A DNA stretch of 64,000 nt from Mastigamoeba balamuthi (Eukaryota; Evosea; Mastigamoebida; Mastigamoebidae), in contig CACRSC010000046.1 of assembly GCA_902651635.1 (NCBI GenBank), forward strand, positions 74,476 to 138,475, given 5' to 3'. The notes under the pieces were generated by a model. The model saw only the letters and a program-made list of their open reading frames with translations. It did not search any database and had not been told where the DNA came from. Positions 1-11,164 of the stretch are shown in pieces. The position numbers and the translations under genes are program-made. Position 1 is the first letter of the stretch; each line of letters starts with the position of its first letter.

Positions 1-870
1 TGTTGCAGGGCCCAGCAGCTGGACACATGTTGACCGGTCACGTCCAGGCCAGTCCGTCCTGCTCGCTGGCGCTGCTGTGCTGCTGTCGCTGGTCACTCGT
101 TTCTGGTGGAGGACGAGTGGTTCATCTCGTGCTCGGTCGTCAAGGTCTGCGGTGAACCCTGCGGGACCTGCTCGCCCCCAAGGCAGCCTCCACGCCCATC
201 GTCCTCCTCTGCCTCGCGTCCCTCCTCGCAGCCGCAGCAGCAGCCAGACTCCCTCAGAGTTTCGTCGGAGCCCCGCAGCATGCGAGAAGGCCATCTCGAG
301 ACGCTGTGCCCGCTGGCTGGGCCCACACCGCAGCAGCAACAGCCGCTCACGCCCTTCTCGTATGGCAGCATCGTGCAGGGGCTCATCTGGGCGGCTGACC
401 TGCACGCGCACACGGTCCTCACGTTCCACGTCGTTTCCGCAAGAGGAAATGGGCTCTGGACTGCCACCGAGACGTGCAAGGCCTGCGCAGCCTAGTTCCA
501 GCGGGAGCACAGGGAGCTCAATCAAGATCCAGCTGATGGGCATCGCCGCCGAGCGCAGCGACGGCTCGTCGTTCACGGTGGTGCTCCAGTTCAGCACCGA
601 GTTCCAGTACGCCATGCGCGTCGACTGCCCCGAGCTCGACCGGGGCACCGGCGGCGGGCCGTCGCACCCCTGCCCCACCACCGTGTGCACAGGTGCCGGC
701 CGGTGCTGCGCCGTGAGTGCGAGTGAGCGAATGAAAGTGAGTGTGAGTGAGTGAGGGAGAGAGAGAGCGTGGGTGTGGTGGCAAAGGGCGTGCTCGCACG
801 CTCTTCTCTGGTCATCCCACTCCCCCCACACACCAAACAAAAGGAAAGAGAACAGAACATAACCTGTGTG
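1..870 (+). pseudogene. Decayed inverted copy of the 4390-5739 segment
   Basis: From about 130 to 730 this segment matches, on the opposite strand, the gene at 4571-5242 and its upstream sequence to 5739. The 3' flank, including a GAGT-rich microsatellite at 715-775, also matches 4400-4560. Relative to the intact gene this copy lacks about 640 bp in the middle: sequence like 5482 joins directly to sequence like 4833. It also carries an in-frame TAG (a former Gln codon near 493) and a 4-base insertion near 523, so it cannot encode the same protein. The first 150 bases belong to a third, diverged member of the repeat found at 9837-10080 and 10893-11150. Confidence 0.75.
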
Positions 871-931
871 TTTGTAGCACAATAACATGTACGCGACACA
901 ACAGTCCGTCTGCTCTGGCCTGTAGGCTCTC

Positions 932-3900
932 TCACTTGTTCCTCACCGCCATTGTTTCCACGTGGCGCCTGTTGGACACGTAGTAGCTCACGCACAGCGC
1001 CGCCACCAGCGCAGCAAGAACGACGAACACCACGCTCAGCGATACAGCCTTGGGAAGTGGCTGTCCGTACACGTCCACAGCAAAATGGGCCTTGAGCAGG
1101 CACAGGCTGCGTATGCACTCCGCGCTGTTAGGACAGCGGAATGGGGTCTGCGGTGCTGCGTGCCTGTACGATGGGTCCACGACCTGCACAGTGAATCTGT
1201 ACACCCCGCTGGCCCCGTCGCGCCACACGATTGAGTTGGTGCTGGTCGCGTTTAGGATCACGTAGGCCTCGTCCTTGCCCAGTGGCTTGCCACCATCCTC
1301 GTAACACGTCCTGGTAGTGCCAGTGAGAAGGATTTGATGGGGAAGCACAGTAAGCGCATCGGACCTGTACGATTGCGGAGGCCACAGACCCCACGAGTGG
1401 TTCGCCCAGCTCTGTGGCTTGTATCTGCACTCCATCTGCAGGCGCAAAGGAACTGCCTCAATATGTGTTCTCGGGTGCGACTGGGCGCACTGTCTTCGCT
1501 GTGGCCGAGTACTTGAAGCCCGAGCGATTGCGGTCCTCGGTCACCACAAAGTCCGACAGCACCTGCTCGACAAGTGTGTCTCCTCGGTACAAGAGCAGAA
1601 GAGGCCTGCAGGGGAAGTGAGGTGCTCCCATGACAATGGCCCACTTGAAGGCGTCTGTGTACACGTGGTTGATAGCGCATCCGTAGACACCGTCCGGAGA
1701 CCCGCAGCTGCTCGGCTGTTCATCTCAGTGAGCAGAAGCGACGGGCAGCTCATGGGGCATACCACTTGCACCCGGAGAGCTGTGCCGGGCTGGCACCCCA
1801 CGTAGATGCGTGCCGACCGCCTGGCCGGGCTGCTGCAGTTGGCCGACCTCGGCGGGTACACGTACAGAGTCGCCACCGACCCCCCGAGGGCGTACCTCGT
1901 GCTTCCGTGCTGTCAGCGACGCCCCTGAACCCTGCTGCTGGGTGTGGCGCATACCGCGGTGGCAGGGCGGACGAGGGGACGCCGACGATGCTCTCCGTGA
2001 GGACCGGCTGGTCCGCTGCGCTCAGCCAAGTCAGGGCTCCTCTCACAGCATTGCCTTTGCATTACCGACGAACGTGCGTGTGCTGTTCTGTCTTCGCCAC
2101 GTCAGCACGTCGGGGTTCGTCACGGAGACGCTCGCCTCTCCCACCCCGCTGATTTCAATCTCGAACGTGTCTTGTAGGTCCATTCCATACTTAATGAGCT
2201 CGTCAGCAAATCGTAAGGACAACAAGTTGGAAGCACCGATTGCAGAAGTGTGTCCGAAGCGCCTCCCGAGCACACGCTGGGGACGGTCACCAGCTCGGCG
2301 GTGGGGATGAACGTGGAGTTGAGGGACACCAGTAGGAGGTCCTCTCCGCAGAAGACAGCGCTCCTGCCCAGCGCCGAGGTCGCGGATTTGGCAACCGCGT
2401 TGGACCACAGCCGCCCCAGGAAAAGCGAGCCATCAATTGCCACAGCTGCTAGCGCCCCGTCGTCGTTGATCGCCCCGGTCACGACGGTCCCGCTGCCGTC
2501 TGACTCAGAGACGGGGCGGAGCCAGAGAAGCGGGCAGGGTCGATGTAACGCACGAGAGTCCCTCGAGTCCCACGGAGAAAACTCCGCCGTTGAGGCTCAC
2601 GCGCGCTTCTGCCCCGCACCATAGCAGAGTCCCTGGTGCCCCTGTCCGGTCGACGACGGCCCCGCAGTTGCTGCCGCGGTCCAGCTGCTCGCCCGTGTCG
2701 ACTCGGTCTCGCCCAACGTGCACAACAACAGCGTGCGTTGTGTCCGACTGAGGGTGCTGCCAGTGAGCCGTGCAAGGCGTCGAGTGCGTGCGTTGTGTTG
2801 GCGAGTGTCGGAGCGCATCTGCGCGGCGGGACAGAGCAGAGCGCACAGAGTTGAGAGCCAAGAGGCTGATCGACTGGGTCTCCGTTATGTAGAGCAGCTG
2901 CAGCACCCGCATCGCCTGCGGCAGCTGCACGGCCTCGCACGACTCGCTTCCGCACTTGGTGACCTCGGACACCTGCGCGTGTGCTGAGAGAGCGGCAGAG
3001 AGCGTGGACGCACAGCCTGCGTGTCGTCCCAGACGAACAACGGCGAGTCGCTGTACCCCAGCGGCATGCAGGCCTCTGCGTAGGCGATCCTGTTGCCCTT
3101 GACAGGCTGCGTGCTGACGTTGCTCTCGCTAACCGTCGCCAGCACCCCAGAGGCCGTCAGCAGCACCACCGCCTTGGGCGAGGCGTCAGCGCACGCACAG
3201 ACCCGCGACACCCCCACCCCCACGAAAGCGCCGTGCCTCGGGCCGGCCCTCGTAGAAGCTCGGGGCGGCGTCGAGCAGAGTCTGGCCCGCGAGCAGCGGC
3301 CACGAGGAGAGGGCGGAGTACCCCCACGAGGACTGGGGGTCCGCCGTGAAGTAGAAGCCAGAGGAGCCGGCGGCCACATCACCGAGGCCAACGACGGCGT
3401 TGCCCGCACACGACCCTCTGCGCAGGCGCAGGCCGGTGCCCGAGGGCAGCGCGGGAGGGGGCGAGGCCGGGAGCGAGTCGAGCAGCGGCGACCGCGAGGC
3501 CAAGCGGAGGGCGGTGCTCTGCGGCGGGGAGCAGCCGAAGACAGCCACTCCGCGACTCACGACGGACAGCAGGGCCTCCCGCGACACGCCCGGAGTGGCC
3601 ACCTTGGTGGGGCCACACCCCCGAGCACGCAGAGTGAGGGCTCCGGGGGGCTGGGCGCGGGTGCAGTGCGTTGGCAGCTCACAGCGAAGGACCAGACCCC
3701 GAGAGACGCGTTCCACGTCGGCGCGGCGGCGACGGCGAACGAGTCGCAGGTGCCGCGCCTGCAGGACAGGGCGGGGCACTCGCCGAGGTCGCGGAAGCAG
3801 TCAGTGAGCCTCGTCGAGGCGTCCGATGGCGGCCACTGGGCGGGGGCTGTGCGTGAGCCCGAGTTCAGCTCACGGGGGGTGCAGCGCAGGCGCACCAGAG

Positions 3901-4150
3901 ACAGCGCTTCTGCGGGCGTCGAGGAGGCGTCCACGACCCACAGCCTCAGCTGGCGGTGGTGGGTGAGCGCCTGGGCAGGGGCAGGGGCACGCGAGGGGCG
4001 GACCTCGAGGGAGGCAGAGGTGGGCGACTGCGACGCTGGCCAGCACGACCCGCCGGCGGCACAGACGGCCCTGGCCCACTGGAGCGAGCACGCGGCGCAG
4101 CTGTGCGACAGGGCGAGCAGCAGGGCTGGCAGGGCCAGCAGGTGCCCCAT
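932..4150 (-). CDS. CatSper auxiliary subunit, delta/epsilon-like
   Basis: Multi-exon type I membrane protein. The start at 4150 opens with a signal peptide (MGHLLALPALLLALSHSCAA). Propeller-like blades follow (SREALLSVVSRGVAVFGC, 3540-3600; PKAVVLLTASGVLATVSE, 3120-3180; DDGALAAVAIDGSLFLGRLW, 2400-2460), then a segment with VSVTNPDVLTW, then IYVGCQPGTALRV and LLLLYRGDTLVEQVLSDFVV, then the membrane-proximal VYRFTVQVVDPSY. One transmembrane helix (about 985-1050) and a short basic tail end at the TGA at 932. The motif order and the single C-terminal helix match CATSPERD/CATSPERE, subunits of the sperm flagellar calcium channel. Evident introns: 3 of about 40-90 nt in the first third; the middle exon borders (2500-2850, 1700-2000) are unresolved. 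A different propeller-headed receptor is possible but less likely. Stop and start are certain; internal model is partial. Confidence 0.72.
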
Positions 4151-4314
4151 GTCCCCTGAGATCGCTTGCTCTGCTCTCGATACGGAAGCTCAGAAAGATT
4201 GATATACCCCCAGTGACGTGTGCCTCGAGGAATCGAGTAATCCAGATTCCCGCGCCCCGTGGCTGTGGGGTCGTTGAAGGTAGGGGCATCGCTGAGGGAC
4301 CGCAGGCAGCACAC

Positions 4315-4345
4315 GACTGTGGAGCATACATGATTCAAATGAACA
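4315..4345. repeat. 31-nt sequence repeated inverted at 22997-23027
   Basis: The 31 bases starting gactgtggagcatacatgat are the exact reverse complement of 22997-23027. Flanking bases on both sides do not match. Here it lies just upstream of the CatSper-like gene; the partner lies downstream of the ArfGAP gene. Confidence 0.8.
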
Positions 4346-4399
4346 ATATTGAATGCCCCTCCCCCTCCCCAGATACAGGCAAACCAACGCGACAAAAAA

Positions 4400-4560
4400 C
4401 ACAGGTTCTGTTCAGTTCTGTTCCATGTTTTTCATCTCTGTGGTGTGTGGGGGAAGATAAGAGACAAGAGCACGCCCTTTGCTACCACACTCACGCTCTC
4501 TTCCCTCACTTTCACTCACACGCACTCACTCACTCTCACTCTCATTCTCACTCACACGCA
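4400..4560. repeat. CTCACT-rich microsatellite and 3' flank
   Basis: Irregular CACTCA/CTCACT repeats at about 4490-4560, just 3' of the minus-strand gene ending at 4571. A diverged inverted counterpart lies at 715-775. No coding signal seen. Confidence 0.6.
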
Positions 4561-4570
4561 CACGTGTGGC

Positions 4571-5242
4571 TCAGCACCGGCCGGCCCCGGTGCACACGGT
4601 GGCAGGGCAGGGGTGCGACGGCCCGCCGCCAGTGCCCCGGTCGAGCTCGGGGCAGTCGACGCGCATGGCGTACTGGAACTCGGTGCTGAACTGGAGCACC
4701 ACCGTGAACGACGAGCCGTCGCTGCGCTGGGCGGCGATGCCCATCAGCTGGATCTTGAGCTCCCTGTGCTCCCGCTGGAACTGGGCTGCGCAGGCCTTGC
4801 ACGTCTCGGTGGCAGCCCAGAGCTCGTCGGGGGCGCCGGCGACCGCGCTGTCCTGGGCGGCCTCCCAGTTGAGGTCGCGGATCGCGCGGTACGCGGCGAT
4901 CTCGGGCATCGTCCGCGGGCCGTACTGCAGCGTCCAGCCGCGGTTGAGCAGCCGCACGCGAGCACGGGCAGCGTCGCGCCACCTGGTGAACAGGTCGTCG
5001 TTCATTGAGCGCATCATCTCGCGTGCGCGGCGCTCGTTCAGGGCGTTCATGGCCTCGCGCGATGCTGCGACGCGGTGTACGCGCTGCTCGCGTGCGAGCT
5101 GGTCCTGCCGCTGCCTGCCCAGCTCCTGCAGGGCCGCGCGCTGGCGCTCCCACCGCTGCGCCCGCTGCAGCGCGCGCCCCTGCAGCTGCTGCACTGTCAG
5201 CCCCCGCCTCTGCCGCTGCTGCTCGCCGCTGCTCGCGACCAT
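4571..5242 (-). CDS. Uncharacterised Gln/Arg-rich protein with Cys-containing C-terminus
   Basis: Single-exon reading frame of 223 codons plus TGA, from the ATG at 5242. I do not recognise the family. Residues 1-80 are rich in Gln, Arg and Ala (QQLQGRALQRAQRWERQRAA) and should be helical or coiled-coil; residues 80-160 are mixed helical with an ETCKACAA motif; residues 160-200 look like a globular beta segment (SSFTVVLQFSTEFQYAMRVD); the end has spaced cysteines (SHPCPATVCTGAGRC). No signal peptide or membrane helix. A decayed copy lies at 1-870. The reading frame stays open upstream without an obvious acceptor, so the start could lie further 5', but the low-complexity upstream translation makes this ATG the better choice. 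Confidence 0.6.
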   Translation of the reverse strand: MVASSGEQQRQRRGLTVQQLQGRALQRAQRWERQRAALQELGRQRQDQLAREQRVHRVAASREAMNALNERRAREMMRSMNDDLFTRWRDAARARVRLLNRGWTLQYGPRTMPEIAAYRAIRDLNWEAAQDSAVAGAPDELWAATETCKACAAQFQREHRELKIQLMGIAAQRSDGSSFTVVLQFSTEFQYAMRVDCPELDRGTGGGPSHPCPATVCTGAGRC

Positions 5243-5739
5243 GGTATGGTTGCCTGTGCCTGTGTGGGGGTGTGGTTGTGGTTGTGGTGCGTTGTTTGTG
5301 TTGTGAAGCACGAGATTCGCCAGGGGTTCCGGTTTTGACAACAGGGGAAGATCGGTTGGCTTGATCCGTCTGCGTCGGTGCCCGGACAATCGAAAGCGGG
5401 AAAAAAGAGGGAAAGGCAGGAAGATAGAAGGAATGGCGGAGAAAGTCGGAAACAGAAGGAAAATGGGTTCCAACATTTCCTCTTGCGGAAACGACGTGGA
5501 ACGTGAGGACCGTGTGCGCGTGCAGGTCAGCCGCCCAGATGAGCCCCTGCACGATGTTGCCATACGAGAAGGGCGTGAGCGGCTGTTGCTGCTGCGGTGT
5601 GGGCCCAGCCAGCGGGCACAGCGTCTCGAGATGGCCTTCTCGCATGCTGCGGGGCTCCGACGAAACTCTGAGGGAGTCTGGCTGCTGCTGCGGCTGCGAG
5701 GAGGGACGCGAGGCAGAGGAGGACGATGGGCGTGGAGNG
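5243..5739 (-). other. Upstream sequence of the 223-codon gene, partly shared with 185-450
   Basis: 5480-5739 is nearly identical, inverted, to 185-450. A minus-strand frame here reads PFSYGNIVQGLIWAADLHAH and is also open in the other copy, so it may be an exon of an unidentified gene. The match ends at the single N at 5739, where the sequence switches to an unrelated repeat. Confidence 0.4.
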
Positions 5740-8075
5740 GCTGACTGCAGCGCTGAAGTGAGACCGAGGCGGTTGCACACGCCATTGGACCACATGCAGC
5801 CAGGCGCGCACCTGAATGGCCTCGAGAACCATTCCGCTGCAGCACGCGCTCAGCACCCGCACCCACTCCGCCGCCTCGGTGCTCCTGCGGTGTCCCGATG
5901 GTGTGAGGAAACCTCCCGCGCCGCCAGACAGCCAGATGCCCCCTATGTGGCGCACGTCTTGGCCCGCAGCTTGATGGACCTGCCCACGTTGGGGAAGAAC
6001 GTGAACACCTCGGGCGCCCCGTCCCGCGATGCCCTCGCCGCCCCCAGCCGCGTCTCCAGCGTCCTGGCCGCCCTCCCGCTCGCCGCCTCGGACTCGCTCT
6101 TGAACAGCTTCATCTCCGTGCCCGTGAGCACCGCCCACCTCCACTTGCGCGCCCCGTCGGCTCGCAGCTTCCCCGACATCAGCACGTGCGCGGCCTCGCC
6201 GGCCCCCTCTGGCGCTTCTGCTGCGGCTCCACGATGGTCTTGGGTCTGCGCTGCCCGCCCCTGGCGCTCTCTGCCTCGTCGCCGTCGGTGCGCTGGACCT
6301 CCTCGAGGGGCTCGGGCTTGGTAGCCTCGTCGCCGCTCTCGTGCTTGGGCTCCGCCGAGCTCGTCAACGTGATCGTGTCGACGGCGGGCGTGGCGCCGCG
6401 GATGTGGCCCACGCGGTACTGGATGGCGGCAGCTGCGTGCACGAGCTCCGCGAGACACGCGACGTCGCCGATGCCGTCGGTCGCCACCCTGTCGGCGCCG
6501 TGCTCGGGCAGCAGGTGTTCCGCGTCGTGCGCACACTCCTCCTGGTCGGCCTCGGGGACCAGCACGTAGTCGTGGCTCTCGTCGTTGTGCTCGGCCGCGT
6601 GCTGCTCCAGCTGCGCGGTGCACGCCAAGCCCGCGAGGACCACGGCCATCAGGGCGGCCTGCGCGTCCTCGTCCTCGTCGCCGCTGTCGTCGTTTCTGAC
6701 AACCGACTCGTCGAGGTCGCACACCGCCGTCTCTCCGGCTGCAGCGCCGCATTCGCCGTGCTGGGCGCTCGCGTGGTCCCCGCAGGCCGAGGCGTCGATG
6801 GGGACCTCATCCCCGCTGTGCTCCCCGGCACACGCCATGTCCTCCATGTCCGGCAGGTCCGCGATGGCTGCGCCGGCGTGGAGGTGCTCCGCGGGCGACG
6901 TGCCCCTGTTGACGCGCCGATCGCTGCCGCAGGTTGCGCTGGCCGTGACGCCTCCGAGGCTCTGCGCGGCCACGTGCCCATTGCGATCGCCGTCGCCGCT
7001 GCGGTTGTCGGCGGCGTTGGAGTCGTCCCTCGACTGCCGCAGCGACGCGGTCCCGCGGCTGTTGGGGTGGGCGTCCTGCACGCCGTCGCTCTGGATGACG
7101 ACCACCACCTCCACCTCGGCCTCGGCCTCGGCGCACACAGGCGCCACGTCCGCGACACGCCGCTCCTGGCCGCTGCGCACGCAGTGATGAGCGATTTCAA
7201 GAAGTCATTCATTGGCAATTGCAATTTGAAGCAATTGATCTTCGACGAAAGCAAGCAAGCGACAGAGGGCGCTGGTGGCGTACGCTGCCGCTGCCTCGCT
7301 GATGCCGCAGTTGCTGCCGCCCATCTCCTGGTCCGCCGCCTCGTCCTGCTGCCCCGCCGCCGCTGTGGCTGCCCCGTGCGCCGCGCTCTGGTGCTCGTTC
7401 TGCTGCTCGCCCTCGTCCTGGGCGCTCTCTGCGGCCTCGTCGCCGTCGCAGGGCACGTCCTCGGCGCCGTCGTGCCCCTGCGCGCGCGTGTCATCCGCGA
7501 GGCCCACGAGGACCTCGGCCAGCAGCGCCTCCTCGTCCTCGTAGTCGCCGTCGCTGTGGGTGTCGTGGCTGGTCGTCGTCGACGCGTCGTCGTCGCTGTC
7601 GCCCACCGCGGGCTCCTCGGCGTCGGCGGCGTTGGGGACATGGGGGTGGTCGCGGCTGGCGGAGGTGTCGGCCTGCGCCCCGTCGTCGCTGTTGTGGACC
7701 TCCTCCTCCTCCTCCTCCTGTTGCTGGTGCTGCTGTGTCTGGTGCCTGTGCTGCTGCTGGGCCTCTGCGCTGCTCGCGGCCCCCGCGTCCTCGCGCTCTG
7801 CCGGCGACGTGCCCCCGCTCACGCTGACGCCCTCGGCCACCGCGGCCACATCCAGACGCTCCTCGGGGCAGGTCGTCTGGCCGCTGTGCCGCGTTGTTGT
7901 GTTTGGGCTGAGCTCGTGAGGCGACGTGCTCACCCTCTCAATTCAATTCAATTCAATTCTCGAACTCCAAGCAGCAGCGCAGACCGCGCGAGACACATCA
8001 GAGGGAGAGGGAGGGCTGGTGGCGCACGCTGCCGTGGGTCCTGTGGGGGCCTCGTCGCTGCTGTGCCTGCGGCCC
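5740..8075 (-). pseudogene. Inverted partial copy of the PH-ArfGAP-RhoGAP gene (5' portion)
   Basis: The minus strand matches 19060-21445 of the plus strand over the acidic N-terminal region, the linker and the PH domain (KLRADGARKWRWAVLTGTEM near 6150; EAAEWVRVLSACCSGMVLEA near 5830), then stops at the N at 5739 just before the ArfGAP exon. The copy is damaged. The position matching the intact gene's start codon is CTG, not ATG. One extra base near 7270 puts the first and second exons out of phase. Another frame change lies near 6200, just before the PH domain. The acidic, Gln/Glu-rich stretch at 7250-7930 has no ATG in frame. A truncated gene with different exon borders is possible, but decay is the simpler reading. 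Confidence 0.7.
7936..7960. repeat. (AATTG)n microsatellite, copy 1
   Basis: Four to five pentamers (attca on the plus strand). The same repeat sits at the same relative place at 19209-19232, so it predates the duplication. Confidence 0.7.
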
Positions 8076-8863
8076 TCGTGGTCCTCGCTGTCCGCGTCCC
8101 CACAGTCGGCCCTCCGCTCCGCCCTCGACGCCTCGCCCTCGGCCCCGCCGCTGCCGCCGACCCCCTGCGTGTCCGCGACGACGACGACCACGGCGATGAG
8201 GTCGGTGCTGTCCGCGGGCCTCGGCGCGGCCTGCGGGTCCTCGCCGCCGCCGCCCCTGCGCACTGGGGGGCTGCTGCGCCCCTGCTCCGCCGCCTCCGCC
8301 TGCGCGTCCCCCTCGTGGCGCCGCCCACGCCACGCAGCCCTGCGGATGGCCGGCGTCACAACACGTCATCGCGTGTGTTGTGCGAAACAAAACAAAACTG
8401 AACAGCAAATATATCAAAACAGAGCAAAACAAACCCGTGGCAATAGAAATCGAGGAGGAAAAACGAGCACATCTTTGGAAAATCGATGTGCTGGAATTCC
8501 GTGAATATGCCCAGCTTTCAGATTGGAGTAATATTTGATGTGGCGGAACCGATAGAACAGACACGCACGCGCTGGCTCGGAACAGAAACCCCAGGCACCC
8601 GCGGAGTGTGTGGGGAGTGTGGGCTGTGGGACGAGGGCTGTGGAGGCGTGCCTGAGGATGGCGACCAGGGCGACCACCGCGACTGCCCCGCCGACTGCCC
8701 CGACGCACACCCACGTCCTGCAGCGTGCAGCGTGCCGGGCCGCAGGTGAGGGAAATGCGAAAAGATGCGAGCAAGAATTTCCGATTCGCATCCGAAGAGG
8801 AGCGGCAGATCTCCATTGCCGCTCATTTTTCAAATTTTAAATGGCTCACTGAATCGTCCACAC
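8076..8863. other. No gene recognised
   Basis: GC-rich 5' half with open frames on several strands but no ATG-led coding model; AT-richer patch at 8390-8560. A minus-strand frame near 8640-8720 contains a hydrophobic stretch (VGAVGGAVAVVALVAILRHA), but I cannot connect it to a gene. Confidence 0.4.
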
Positions 8864-9199
8864 TCAATTGAGCTCCCCCCGACCCCCCGCCGATTTCGGA
8901 CCACGGAAATTCGGCACGGATAGGGCTGCGAGGGGAAGAAGGAAGAAGGGGGCAGTCCACGGGGGCAGGAGGGGCGGTGGGAGGGCGTGCGGGCACCAGA
9001 GCATGCGATGGGCGTCGCCCGAAAACGTGTCCTGCGAGCCGTCGTCCGACGACCAAGACGACGCTGCGTCCGCGATGATGAAAGCCTTCGACGATGCCTC
9101 GGACGGCCCCGAGGGCGTCGTCGACGCCGACGCGCCTGCCAGGGTGGCCAGGGCGGCGGCGGCGATGAGAACGTGGAGCGACACGAGTGCGTTGCCCAT
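8864..9199 (-). CDS. Small secreted protein, copy A
   Basis: ATG at 9199 opens a clear signal peptide (MGNALVSLHVLIAAAALATL followed by AGASA), then a short Ser/Thr/Asp-rich mature region (SSWSSDDGSQDTFSGDAHRM). The frame runs 111 codons to 8864, but the last 40 residues are Pro/Leu-rich and may be intron read-through, since GGTGCCC follows the LW codons near 8995. No family recognised. Copy B at 10082-10290 shares the signal peptide and acidic region almost exactly, which supports a real coding sequence. Confidence 0.5.
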   Translation of the reverse strand: MGNALVSLHVLIAAAALATLAGASASTTPSGPSEASSKAFIIADAASSWSSDDGSQDTFSGDAHRMLWCPHALPPPLLPPWTAPFFLLPLAALSVPNFRGPKSAGGRGELN

Positions 9200-10892
9200 G
9201 TCGCTGGCTTGGCTGCTTGGTTGGCTGGCTGCTTGCTGCTCTCTGCTCTCTGCTTGTCTTGTGCCTCTGATTCGCCTCCCTCGGCCCCCAGATCCCGGTG
9301 ACGTTTCGCTGCGGTATCTGGTGCGTTGCGCTGCACCACCCCCGTTCCGCAGAAGTCAATCCCAGCCTGGGAAGCTGCCGATGTCGGTTTTCCCCTTTTC
9401 CTGCCCCGCGATGGCAACTGCCGGTGCGGAGAAGCCGAGGTGCTCTTCGGGGCGCAGGCCTTCCACGCCTTCCACTCGGGCACTGCCAGCACCCCTTCCA
9501 GCGTGGGCGCTCTGTGGAGCGTCATTGCACTCGGAAGGCAAGCAACACCGACGCCCAGGCACGCCAGCAGCATGGCCCCCGCCTCTCTGCTCGCATCTCC
9601 CGACTTTGCCCTGTGCGCGTTCTTCCGCGCAGCCGAGCGCACAGATGCGAGATCTCCCGACGCGCCAAGCGCTTCAAACAACACTCAAGCCCCTCTTTGT
9701 CCCGATCCCTGACGGCACGCGCCTCGCCGACCCCTCTCGCGGAGTGCCACAGCGCTGGCGCGCTTTTTTGCCGACTCCTGTTTTGTTTTCAAAATTACCA
9801 GTTTTTCTCAGAACCCCTGTCTCTATCAACTAGCATATTGCGCAGGGCCCTTCAGCTGGACACACGATGGCGTCCAGGTAACGTCTGACGTCAAGAAGGT
9901 CAGTCAGTTCTGTTCGCTGGCGCTGCTGTTCTGCTGCCTCTGGTCGCCCAGTTCTGGTGGGTTGGAAACTCGTACTGGTGGGACCGCCATCGGGCCGAGA
10001 AGGAGTAATAGTGCGGCTCGTGCTCGAAGATCAAGGTCTGCGGCGAGACCCTCCTCGATCTTCTCACTGAGCGCCCCGTGNGGGCACCAGAGCATGCGAT
10101 GCGCGTCGCCCGAAAACGTGTCCTGCGAGCCGTCGTCCGACGACCAAGACGACGCTGCGTCCGCGATGATGAAAGCCTTCGACGATGCCTCGGACGGCCC
10201 CGAGGGCGTCGTCCACGCCGACGCGCCTGCCAGGGTGGCCAGGGCGGCGGCGGCGATGAGAACGTGGAGCGACACGAGTGCGTTGCCCATGTCGCTGGCT
10301 TGGCTGCTTGGTTGGCTGGTTGCTTGCTGCTCTCTGCTCTCTGCTTGTCTTTAGCCTCTGATTCGCCTCCCTCGGCCCCCAGATCCCCGGTGACGTTTCG
10401 CTGCGGTATCTGGTGCGTTGCGCTGCACCACCCCCGTTCCGCGGAAGTCATTCCCAGCTTGGGAAGCTGCCGATGTCGGTTTTCTTGTTTTCCTGCCCCG
10501 CGATGGCAACTGCCGGTGCGGAGAAGCCGAGGTGCTCATCGGGGCGCAGGCCTTCCACGCCTTCGACGGTCACTCGGGCACTGCCAGCACCCCTCCCAGC
10601 GTGGGCGCTCTGTGGAGCGTCGTTGCACTCGGAAGGCAAGCAACACCGATGTCCAAGCACGCCAGCAGCATGGCCCCCGCCTCTCTGCTCGCTGCTCCCG
10701 ACTTTGCCCTGTGCGTTCTTCCGCGCAGCCGAGCTCACAGATGCGAGATCTCCCGACGCGCCACGCGCTTCAAACAACACTTAAGCCCCTCTTTGACCTG
10801 ATTCCTGACGGCATGTGCCTCGCCGACCCCTCTGGCGCAGTGCCACAGCGCTGGCGCGCTTTTTGCCGACTCATGTTTTGTTTTCAAAATTA
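8985..10892. repeat. Tandem duplication of a unit of about 1.08 kb
   Basis: 8985-9836 matches 10081-10892, and the following 9837-10080 matches 10893-11150, giving the order R-L-R-L. The copies differ by scattered substitutions and a few small indels, so this is a real duplication and not one stretch entered twice. The N at 10081 lies exactly at the end of the first L copy, so the true length of that copy is unknown. Confidence 0.8.
10082..10290 (-). CDS. Small secreted protein, copy B (cut by the N at 10081)
   Basis: ATG at 10290. The signal peptide and the following 45 residues are the same as in copy A except one Ser to Trp change after the cleavage region. The frame meets the single N at 10081, where the sequence switches into the L repeat, so the C-terminus is unknown. 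Confidence 0.5.
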
Positions 10893-11150
10893 CCAGCATA
10901 TTGCGCAGGGCCCTTCAGCTGGACACACGATGACGTCCAGGTAACGTCTGACGTCAAGAAGGTCAGTCCGTTCTGCTCGCTGGCGCTGCTGTTCTGCTGC
11001 CTCTGGTCGCCCAGTTCTGGTGGGTTGAAAACGCGTACGGGTGGGACCGCCATCGGGCCGAGCAGGAGTACTAGTAGCGCGACTCGAGCTCGAAGATCAA
11101 GGTCTGCGGCGAAACCCTCCGCGATCTTCTCACTGAGCGCCCCGTGGCGA
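10893..11150. repeat. L repeat, copy 3 (others at 1-160 and 9837-10080)
   Basis: Starts with agggcccttcagctggacac and runs to the cgccccgtg motif. Copies 2 and 3 are about 90% alike; copy 1 at the window start is more diverged. A hydrophobic open frame on each strand is not conserved between copies. Confidence 0.7.
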
Positions 11151-11164
11151 ACGAGAAGGGCGTT

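Noticed and set aside
6341-8401. Long plus-strand open frame of 686 codons
   Set aside because: It is the antisense of the acidic ArfGAP-type sequence; Val/Leu/Arg composition follows from GC-rich third positions and there are no domains.
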